Of a stretch of 64,000 nucleotides of DNA, positions 34,031-43,132 are shown piece after piece (within the stretch, counting starts at the first letter, position 1; every line of letters starts with the position of its first letter). The position numbers and the translations under genes are program-made. The notes under the pieces are model-generated. The model did no database searches. It saw nothing but the letters and a program-made list of their open reading frames with translations, and was not told the DNA's origin. Location of the stretch: assembly GCF_026210795.1 (NCBI RefSeq), contig NC_089429.1:6915001-6979000 (forward strand), given 5' to 3'. Origin of the DNA: Rhizophagus irregularis (taxonomy: Eukaryota > Glomeromycota > Glomeromycetes > Glomerales > Glomeraceae).

Positions 34031-35891
34031 ACGATAGAGCAAATTCTCAGCTTTCAAATGAATGTAAAATGATGACGTTAGCATATCTCCAGGAATAATA
34101 ATGCACGATTTTGTCACCTGCATAAAGTCCGATCTGAAAATTTTATTTCTTACCAAAAAATGCTTTCATAAGAGAATCCCAAATTCTTTTACTTTATTTA
34201 AAAGATTTTATTTGCCATTTAAGGATTTTAGTAGAATAAATCTAATAAAATAATTTTAAAAGATAAAAAACAAATATATAATTAGTTATTTTGAAAAAAA
34301 AAAAAAGAATATCTTATTATTCATTTTACAACTATTTTACATCATAATTATTTTTTATTTGCATGTATTTTTTACAAAGAAAAAATAATAAATTAAAGCT
34401 AAAAATTATGAAAAAATATGTCTTATCTATGTATATAAAATATTAAGTTTTTTCTTTTACTTACCACTTAAAAATAACTGCTATATTTGCTTATAAACTT
34501 TTTTGCCATATTTAATAAAAGTGAATAGAAAAAGGATGGAAAAGTGATGGGCAGTGATGGGGAAAAAGAAGTGGTTATTACCGTTATTTTTGAATATTGA
34601 TTAAAAAATTTTTTTTTATTTTTTATTAAATCTGAGTTACGTAAATATGTAACACATTTAATTTAGATTTGTGTAATGTTAATCTTATTAAAATATTAAA
34701 TTTTTATAAAAATCTTAATTTAGACTAATTCCAAAAATCGGCACATATGTTTCACATCCAGGTGGTATAAAAATTTTCAGAAAAATGATCACGTGTCTGA
34801 GTTTCTTCGGAATAAAACTAGAAAAATTTATTTTTAGAACAGTTCTTTAACATTACATAGCGTGTACCTAATTGTTGCAAAGTTATTTATCGCTGGGTGG
34901 TTATGGTGCATTGATGTTGATATCCATCAGCACACATTTCAGACGACATGCTCGTTATTGATAATCGCATAAAAAAATTCCATACCGTACCACTTACTGT
35001 ACCATACTCGTAACTTGTATACAGCTGATAAAATTAGTAGCGTACCGTACCATGCTGGCTCTATAACAATTATTGTTATTATTATTAACGTTCTTTTTTT
35101 TATTTTTTATTATTTTGCGTGTAATTTTTTTTATATAGTCTAATAGGGAAGAGAATAACGAATAAGACGAGAGTTAGAGCAAACAAACCTTAATTTTGTC
35201 AATAATATTGTCCTTACTTATAAATTTTATATGATCAATATCAGATATCAAATGTACTTTTATAATTATTATTAATCTGATTGTATTGATTTACACTAGC
35301 GAATAAATTTAATCAATATATTATACGCAACATCGGGCATCTTGACGCTGACGATGTCAGTAATTCAATGGTACTGAACTTAAAAAAATATACAGTATAC
35401 AAATATCAAACCGCATCCGTCGTAACCGACAAGAAATAGTGAAAGTTTAAAATTTTTTTATAAAGCAACTGTTTAGTAATTGACTTAAAAAAAGGTGATC
35501 TTAAGAAGAAACTGCACGTTATGCGGTGTAATCTACGTCTGGTTAAGAAATTGTATATTTGGCATTTATAATAAGTCTATGATTTCAAAATTTCTTACGT
35601 CGAGTACAATTAGTGGGTTGTTCGATCGTTTTAATAGTATATGATGCCTAGCCTATATGGCGTTATTGAAATGTTGGATCATATTGTTATTACAAAATCA
35701 TTTTCATTTCTATACAATTCATATACTTGATATGAAAAGGATTTTAAAAGGTTTTCATCATATGATGTATGGAAAATTGGCGATTGTTTGATGTAAATAA
35801 ATTTCTTTTATTCTTTGATATGTATAAATGAAAATTTGGATAATTAAAAAAATTCTAAGGTTGTTTTGTGCAACTTTTTATGATATACTGA
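34031..35891. other. AT-rich intergenic DNA
   Basis: No gene is recognised. Two GTACCGTACCA words (34985 and 35042) are the only notable motif. Confidence 0.5.
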
Positions 35892-37071
35892 TGTAAACGG
35901 TTGAATATCAAGTGCGAAAAGATGATAAAATTTAATCACCAAATGTAATTGCCAAATATTAAGAACGAACAAACTAATTATGAATTGGCGTAGATGGATA
36001 AATAATTAGCCGAAAAGGATAAACATTTAAGAAGAGCAATGATCTACATGATGTAATATTTATCAGATGATTAACAAAAAACCAATAGAATAATTAGAAT
36101 CGATCAATTGCGGCTTAGCAATCTTTAACAATAAGAACAATTAGAAAGAATAATTATAAGCCACAAAAGGTAGATCATATAAAATGGAGGGATAGTGGAC
36201 TAAAGGAACACGCATAACAAAAATACATACATTCATTCTCATGTTTTATTATTTCTTGCGAACATTTGTCTTTCTTTCTTGAAAAATCTTCATTTAATAT
36301 TTCTTTTATTTCAAAGATTTCTAATTCTTTCGAAAAGTATATCGTTTTACAAATAAGTTTTTATTCACAAAATTTACAATATATCTTAAATTTTACTTCC
36401 ATAAATAATAATATAAAAAGATAGTATAAAGATGGAACATAAAAGATAACATATTGGAAAGAACATATATAAAAAGATAGCATATTAGAAAGATAGTTCA
36501 AAGATAATATGTAAAAAGAACATAAAAGATAGTATATAAATAGAATAGAAAGTAGCATAAGATTTGTATAAATAGAGAGCGGAATTCAAAGTAATTCCAC
36601 AGTTCTCATCCACAGAACTCAATAAAAATATAAGTTTCATTTAATTATTTGTTAGTGAAGTTTAATATTAATTAAAGGTAATAAGTTCGCCCTAAACTTT
36701 AATTAATGTTTGCTTAATTAATTTTAATTGAATAAAATGAAAATTTTAAGATGAATTAAATATACATTTTTGGAAAGTAATAATTCGTAGCGAGAGCTAT
36801 CGAAGTTTGAAATTAAAGGTAAAAAGTGGATATAATTTGGGAAAATTTAGAGAAGTTAAATTTTATTTTATATCGTTCGACATTTTATATTACTAACGCT
36901 ATTTATATCGTGAACCAAGAATGTTGTTGTATGTTGTTTGATTATATCGTTGATTATTTGTTTGTTCGTTTAATTGTTCGTTCATGCGATTATTCGTTCG
37001 TTCGACCATGAGAATGCCCGTTCGATGTGGCAACTCTGTAAATTGATGACAGAGGGAATTGGGGGATCTCA
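35892..37071 (+). repeat. 5' LTR
   Basis: Begins TGTAAACGGTTGAATATC and ends GGGGGATCTCA. It contains a 230-base segment (about 36180-36410, starting GGAGGGATAGTGGACTAAAG) that is absent from both other LTRs and replaces the AT-rich GATAATAT repeat region, so it carries an insertion or replacement. TGGTGCATGCTCC at 37074 could be the primer-binding site, but I could not assign it to a tRNA. Confidence 0.85.
36567..36575 (+). promoter_or_regulatory. LTR TATA box (5' LTR)
   Basis: TATAAATAG is followed by GAGAGCGGAATTCAAAG and, about 60 bases on, ACTCAATAAAAATATAAG. It is conserved in all three LTRs and likely drives the genomic RNA. Confidence 0.65.
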
Positions 37072-38668
37072 TATGGTGCATGCTCCAAGAAAGAAAATGA
37101 TCATCATCACATGATTATTAAGAATATGAAGATTTAATTTCGTTAGTAAGTCACTGATAGGTATTATTAATCAATATTTTATTTTTAGAATTTATTTTTA
37201 GATTTCAGGTTTTAACGAGTTCAAAAGGAACCAATAAATCAACAAGGATTTAATTGAGTTAAAAACTTGAAAGGTGAAAGATTGAAGTTTGAAGTCGTGC
37301 AAGTAATCATTTAATCGATAGAAAGCACGAGAATATTTCTTTTGGAAATAAAGTACCTGAGAAATTTCGTAAGGAGACGTGGAAGTGAAAGATGAATTTT
37401 GGAATAAAGATTAATAATGGGAGAACACCAATGCATTATCTGGGGTTCATCTGTGTCGTATGGGTTACGTCTGAGTTTGAATTTTGGATAAATGCTCGAG
37501 ATTGGAAAATTTTTATTCTTCGATATTAAGGATTATAACGTATGGGTTACGTCAAATCTGGATACCCAGCTCAATAATGCGCAAATTGCTTTGGGGACGG
37601 GGAATGAAAATTGTAAAGACACCTACTATCAAGAAACATTGAAAGAATAAAATGGGACAAACCTGTAAACTATCATGCTTTTACCCAATGGGAAAAAGAT
37701 AGAGATAAGCCCAGTATAGGTCCACCAACTTGAGAAAAGATAAGTTAGTTTAGACGAGTTTTATGGATAGCAGATGACTTTTGAAACTGGATTTCAAAAG
37801 GTTAGATTCACCCGTTAAAAGACAAGTCGACTAACGAAAGAAGAAAAGACAGATACGTTGTATTGTTACAGGTCCTAGGCTACATTTCAGATGAGGGTTC
37901 CTGGTGTAGTGTGCTAGGTCACGTTCTCATTACAATGTTCTGTTAAAAGAAGATAAAATAGAAGGATATTTACACATTAACGAGCTGTATAATGAATATT
38001 ACGTGCAGTATTTAATAATAGAGTAAAGTCCAAAAAGAGGATATGAATAAAAACGTTGAAGAAACATTTTATGTATTTGAAAAGAAGAACATTTATTTGA
38101 AAAGAAGGACATTTTGTGTGCTATAAATTAATTTATATAATATAGAATATATAATAAGAAGGATTTATGTGGACGATAAGAAAGATTGAAAATTCACAAA
38201 CTTTAAAAGTTATGAAAATTTTGGAGTTTGTGATATGTGATATGTGAAATTATAAATCTCGGTGATAGAAGATAAATTTTAGAATGTGATATGTGAAATT
38301 ATGGATCACGGTGATAGGAGATAAAATTTTAGAATGTGATATGTGAAATTATGAATATCGGAGATAAAAGATAAATTTTGTGGCGCAGTAAAAACCTCCG
38401 CAGTCTGAGGAGATCGTGGACTTAGGATAATTTTTGAAATTTTGAGGCGCAGTAAAAATTAATAGTAAAATATGGCGTAGCAAATATATAAAACTGAAAG
38501 ATGGAATCTAAAGATTGAAAGAAGTAATCTATTTAAAGATAAAAGAATGTTTAGAAGATCAAAAATAGAAACGAATAAACGATAAGAGTGAAATGTATAT
38601 ATATAGAGAGATAGGAATCCGATTGAGATTCTGGATGGATATTCATAGCAACTTAACTAAAGCATACA
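37072..38668 (+). other. retrotransposon leader
   Basis: There is no long frame. GTATGGGTTACGTC occurs twice (37457 and 37540). At 38226-38380 GTGATATGTGAAATTATGRA..CGGTGATAGAAGATAAA is repeated about three times. AGGCGCAGTAAAAA-type words occur at 38380-38480. These may serve RNA packaging or translation control, but that is speculation. Confidence 0.55.
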
Positions 38669-41260
38669 ATGGAATGGTACCATCAATGGGAAAGTGAATA
38701 TAGAACACATAAAGAGGAACACGAATTAGGAACGGAAGAATTGGACGAATGTTTAAATTGTGAATTATGTCATCCAATAGTAAATGAACCAATAGTATTC
38801 AAGAAATTTTGGGATGCATTATTTAAATTTAAAGATGCAATAATAATATATAACAATGTAACAATTAATGGAGTATTAGATTTATTAAGTATAAATAATT
38901 CAGAAAGAGAAGATACAATACATAAAGGAAAATGTAGGAATATAATGGATAGAATAACGGAATCGATAAGGTATAGGATACAACCAAAAATGAAAGAAAA
39001 AGGATTACGAACAATTATATTAGTAATTGTAAGAGACTGTATTGAAGGAGATTTAGAGAATGAAGTATTTGATAGATTAATTGGAAACCCTGAACTAGTG
39101 GAACACAAATATATTTTAGAAGATTGGGATGTTGAAAGAAGGTTTGAGAAATTTTGGCAATGGTACAAAATCATATCGAAAGAAGTTGAACCATTACGAG
39201 TAAAGATGGGAGCAATAAAGACATTCAGGGAATTACTATATGAAGAAGAAGGAATAGCTATGAATGAGGAGAAAGTAAAAGAATTAATGTCCAATATGGA
39301 ATATGGGAACATAAACATAGAGAATGTTCACGAATATCACAGGAATATGGTACAAAAGATAATAAGAATATTTATAGATACTAGGGGCTTTACAAAAGAA
39401 CCAGAAGATTCAGAAAGTGAAGATAGCTTAGAAAGTTACGAAATGAAGAAGAATTTTAACATGAGTTTATATCTTAGATTTGAAAGATTCAGGTACTGGT
39501 GGAATGACAAATATGAAGGTAAACGAATACATACATATCATGAAAATGATTCATTAGAATGGTTCGAAAAGATGTTATCTGAGGGAGAGAATTTGCAAGA
39601 AGATACTGTAAGGAAGCTGACGGATAGTATGACATTTAAGGATAGCGAAGATATGTATGAAAAAGATCCTATTATATTGAGAATAGATGATGGAGTAATA
39701 GAATGGATTGTAACAGATTTAAAAGAAGCGATGGAAAGAACGCAAAAATTTAAGTTAGTGGAGATAGAGCAAGAAGAAGGTGATGAAATATATGATTCTG
39801 AGGAAGAAATAGAAATAATAGTAGAAGATAAAATGTGGAAGTTAGGTGAAATAAGAATAGGATTAAGACAACTAATAGTAAACCCAAAAGAAAAGCTTAT
39901 CAGGGAAATAATGAAATTTGGAATAAAAGAAAAGATAGAAACAGGAATACTGTTAACGTGTGATTTTATAAGATATTATATTTTTCTGAAAGGGAGATTT
40001 GATAAGTCTGAAGAAATAAAGGAATGGATGGATTCGAGTACGATAATATGTAATAGATGCAGTAAACAGAAATTAGATTATATGATATCAAAAGAAAATG
40101 GCAGATGTGAAGAGTGTAATCAGGAAATACGGGAAGATGAACAAGATGAGTTAATAGAATTAAAAAACAACTTAGAAAAGCTAGGATACGAAATAGATGT
40201 GTCAGAAATTCAAAGAATAAAGAATTTTGGAGTTAATAATCGAATAATAGTGACAGAAGAATTCATAGAAAGGTATATGAAAATAATAGAATTAGAAGAT
40301 AGAGAGTTAAGAAAAGAGGTGCACAGATGGTTAAATGAGAATACAACCTGGTGCGAAAGATGCGAAATAAGATGGATGAATGATATGTTTAGATTAGGAG
40401 GAACTGTATGCAAAGATTGTGAGGAAGAAGATATCGATAAAATTGATGATCGGGTAAAAAGATTTCAGAAGATTTTTGAAGATATTGGAACAATAATAAT
40501 TGAAGAAGAATTGTTAAGATTAACTAGTATGGGATATACAGATGGAGAAATTTTAGATAAAGAATTCATTGGAATCTTTCAAGAAAATAAAAATGAGTCA
40601 GAGAAAGAATTGAAGAAAAAGTTAGATAAGTTGTTGAAAGAACAAGCAGGAATAATAGATAGTGAAGAAAGTGGTGAAAAGAGTGATAATGAAGAATCAG
40701 AAGATAATACAGATGATTCAAAAAAAACTGGAGAAATATTAAACCCAGATGAAATATGGGATGAAAATATTGAAAATTTTAACGAAGATGAGTTTGAAGA
40801 TAAAATTGAAAATGTTATAAATAGAGGAGATATCGACTTAAGTCAAAACTCAGATACGAATAGTTTATTAAATATTAAAAATTCTGACAACGAAAGTGAA
40901 TTATCTGATTACAATTTACAAGATTTATTTCAAGAGGATATATTAAATATGGCAACTGAGAATCAAATAAAAAGATTGATAGAGAATGCTTTAGGTTATC
41001 CAGTTAATACTTTGAATGCAGCAGTAGGAGCGGGAGCAAGTTTGATAGAAAGGATTGAAAATGCAGGGAATGAAGCAGGGGGAGTAATTAGTGTACCACT
41101 CTTTTATGGAAAAGAAGATGAAGACGTTAACGATTGGGTTAGACAATTTGAGGTAGCATTTACAGCAGTCGGAAAAGCAGCTGGAGCTAATGGTACAAGA
41201 CAAGCAGCATACGCAGCAGCACATTTAAGAGGGCAGCAGCACAATGGTATAATGAAATGA
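38669..41260 (+). CDS. large N-terminal ORF: duplicated CxxC modules fused to the start of Gag
   Basis: The ATG at 38669 opens an 863-codon frame. Residues 1-760 are acidic and Lys/Glu-rich and are not a usual part of Ty3 Gag. They contain C28-x2-C31-x2-C34 and two zinc-ribbon-like modules with identical spacing, C461-x2-C464-x15-C480-x2-C483 and C562-x2-C565-x15-C581-x2-C584. Each module is preceded by a helical region of about 75 residues, and a third helical copy without cysteines follows (about 605-665). Residues 670-760 are a Ser/Asp/Glu-rich linker. From M761 (MATENQIKRLIENALGYPVN) the sequence becomes a Gag N terminus, with VPLFYGKEDEDVNDWVRQFE typical of retrotransposon Gag. A one-base deletion near 41232 ends the frame at 41260. 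The function of the extension is unknown; RNA or DNA binding is a guess. Confidence 0.75.
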   Translation: MEWYHQWESEYRTHKEEHELGTEELDECLNCELCHPIVNEPIVFKKFWDALFKFKDAIIIYNNVTINGVLDLLSINNSEREDTIHKGKCRNIMDRITESIRYRIQPKMKEKGLRTIILVIVRDCIEGDLENEVFDRLIGNPELVEHKYILEDWDVERRFEKFWQWYKIISKEVEPLRVKMGAIKTFRELLYEEEGIAMNEEKVKELMSNMEYGNINIENVHEYHRNMVQKIIRIFIDTRGFTKEPEDSESEDSLESYEMKKNFNMSLYLRFERFRYWWNDKYEGKRIHTYHENDSLEWFEKMLSEGENLQEDTVRKLTDSMTFKDSEDMYEKDPIILRIDDGVIEWIVTDLKEAMERTQKFKLVEIEQEEGDEIYDSEEEIEIIVEDKMWKLGEIRIGLRQLIVNPKEKLIREIMKFGIKEKIETGILLTCDFIRYYIFLKGRFDKSEEIKEWMDSSTIICNRCSKQKLDYMISKENGRCEECNQEIREDEQDELIELKNNLEKLGYEIDVSEIQRIKNFGVNNRIIVTEEFIERYMKIIELEDRELRKEVHRWLNENTTWCERCEIRWMNDMFRLGGTVCKDCEEEDIDKIDDRVKRFQKIFEDIGTIIIEEELLRLTSMGYTDGEILDKEFIGIFQENKNESEKELKKKLDKLLKEQAGIIDSEESGEKSDNEESEDNTDDSKKTGEILNPDEIWDENIENFNEDEFEDKIENVINRGDIDLSQNSDTNSLLNIKNSDNESELSDYNLQDLFQEDILNMATENQIKRLIENALGYPVNTLNAAVGAGASLIERIENAGNEAGGVISVPLFYGKEDEDVNDWVRQFEVAFTAVGKAAGANGTRQAAYAAAHLRGQQHNGIMK

Positions 41261-42584
41261 AAGAAGTAAATGTAGGTCACTTAGTGAATTGGGCAGATGT
41301 AGATAATGATAATGATTTAAAACATAGAATAAAGAGGAGATTTACCAGAGAGGATGTTAGAAGAAAGAAAATGCTAGAATTAAGAAAACTCGACAGGAAG
41401 TAAATGAAAGTGTTGAAGAATACACAAGAAGATTTAGACAAATATTAAGAATAGCAACTAGGGGACATGCCTTAGCAGATGAATATCAAGTAGATTTTTA
41501 TATCGAAGGATTAGAACCAACAATAGGGTATCAAGTTAGAAGACAGAATCCAGGGAACTTAAATGGGGCAATAGAAATAGCAGTAAGAGAAGAAGGTGTA
41601 AAGGACGAATTTATTAGGAAAGCAATAGGTACACCAGTTAGTACGAGTATAGACATCAAAAGAGATAATAATAGACAAAATATGTTCGCAAAACCATTGA
41701 ATGAAAACTATGAGGACGAATTAGTTAAAGCGTTTGAAGAAAAGGCAAGAATTAGTAAATTAGAAGGACTGGTATCAAATATAGAGAGAAGATTAAATAA
41801 TGATAATAGGAATAGGTATTGACCAGATGTAGGAAGGAGATTAAATAATGGTAATAGGAATGGTTATCAATCAAATCAGAATAGGGTACCAACATGTTTC
41901 AGATGTAATAAAGTGGGGCATTATAAGAATAATTGTCCTGAAGGAAGGAATGCAAGAGTAAATATGATGGACGAATATGATGACCAAGAGGAATATGATT
42001 ATGATGGATATGAATATGAGAAACCACAATACGATGGAGTATATTATACACAAGGATATTAATATGATTATGAAGATAGGGAATTAAATTATTATAATGA
42101 ATTGTACGCAAAAGATAACGCAATAAAAACAAGAAGACAAACAAGAAGGACGAATCCAACAGTGGGATATAAAAATAATAATGAAGAAGGAAATTTACAA
42201 GAAGAATTAAGAGAAGCGGGAAATAGAATGGATGATAGAAAAATACCAAGTGGTACAATGGCACCAAGTTATACACCTGAACGAACTGAACAGAATTGGG
42301 ATAAACCGATAGGACCAAGAAAAATGAAATGGAGTAATAAAAGGCAAGATTTTTACGACCCAACAGAAGGACTAAGAAAATGGAGAGAAGCAGGGGGACC
42401 AACAAAACCTAGGGTATATGGACCGAGATTAACTGACGAAATACCACCTTACGACATTGTGGGAGACGTGAAAAATTGTAGAGTGAATATAACATATGGA
42501 CAATTAATAAATGAGAATACTAAGTATTATAAGCAATTGAGGGAAGGAACATATAGACCAAGAAGTATGAACAAGAAAAATTGA
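41232..42584 (+). pseudogene. remainder of Gag with CCHC zinc knuckle, broken frames
   Basis: After the shift near 41232 the Gag core continues in another frame (QWYNEMKEVNVGHLVNWADV, HRIKRRFTRED). A one-base loss in an A run near 41386 moves it again (RQEVNESVEEYTRRFRQILR, FYIEGLEPTIGYQV). This is the retrotransposon Gag helical domain. Stops lie at 41820 (TGA) and 42060 (TAA). Between them is the nucleocapsid zinc knuckle CFRCNKVGHYKNNCP (C-x2-C-x4-H-x4-C, 41896-41940). The frame then runs open from 42063 to a TGA at 42582, with a basic, Pro-rich tail. Gag forms the virus-like particle and binds the genomic RNA. Homopolymer shifts could be sequencing errors; the two substitution-type stops less so. 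Confidence 0.75.
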
Positions 42585-42602
42585 CTACACTCGGTGGGAA
42601 CT

Positions 42603-43097
42603 ATGAAAAATGAAGAAAAAAGAACTACAGCAATGAGAACAGAATTAGAAGTTGAAGATCAATTAGTAAATGTAATAATAGATACTGGAGCAGCAGTAAG
42701 TGTGATAACAGATAAATTAAGAAGAAGATTGAATATACCTATATTTGGAAAAAGTAAATTTAGATGTACAATAGCAAATGGGCAAAAGATAGCGGCGTTA
42801 GGAAAGGCAAATATAACTTTGAGGTACAAAGATGAATTAGAGATACTGAAAGAAGTTGAAGTGATCAATTCAGAAGAAGAGGATCTAATTTTGGGAAATG
42901 ACATATGGAAGTTGTATAATGCAAAAATAAATTTTGAAGATCATACCTTAAGAATAGAAGAACAGGGAGAAATAATAACGATTCCAGTAGGATATGAAAG
43001 AGAAGTAGCATATGAAAGTGAGGAGAGTGAGGACGATGAAGAATATGAAAGTAACGATGAAGGAGAGGTATTCAAAATGCACCAGAATTTTAAATAG
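42603..43097 (+). CDS. retropepsin-type aspartic protease
   Basis: This frame is the same as the end of gag, separated only by the TGA at 42582-42584. The first ATG is at 42603. NVIIDTGAAVSVI (catalytic Asp 27 from this ATG) is the retropepsin active-site signature. ILGNDIWKLYNAKINF is the usual second conserved segment, with LGND in place of the more common LGxD/LGRD. The C terminus is acidic (ESEESEDDEEYESNDEGE). It would cleave the Gag-Pol polyprotein as a dimer. It ends with TAG at 43095, and the reverse transcriptase begins in the -1 frame. Confidence 0.8.
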   Translation: MKNEEKRTTAMRTELEVEDQLVNVIIDTGAAVSVITDKLRRRLNIPIFGKSKFRCTIANGQKIAALGKANITLRYKDELEILKEVEVINSEEEDLILGNDIWKLYNAKINFEDHTLRIEEQGEIITIPVGYEREVAYESEESEDDEEYESNDEGEVFKMHQNFK

Positions 43098-43132
43098 AGA
43101 GTCTTGGCTCTGAAGAGAGAGAGACGGAAAAG

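Noticed and set aside
36361-36558. 65-codon minus-strand frame
   Set aside because: Lies inside the 5' LTR and consists of Tyr/Leu/Phe repeats from the GATAATAT region.
37074-37090. Primer-binding site TGGTGCATGCTCC
   Set aside because: Begins with TGG three bases after the LTR, but I cannot match it to a tRNA 3' end with confidence, so it is not listed as a feature.
43085-43100. Programmed -1 frameshift at TTTTAAATAG between protease and reverse transcriptase
   Set aside because: The sequence does not fit X XXY YYZ and the -1 frame has a TAA at the slip point; a simple indel is as likely.
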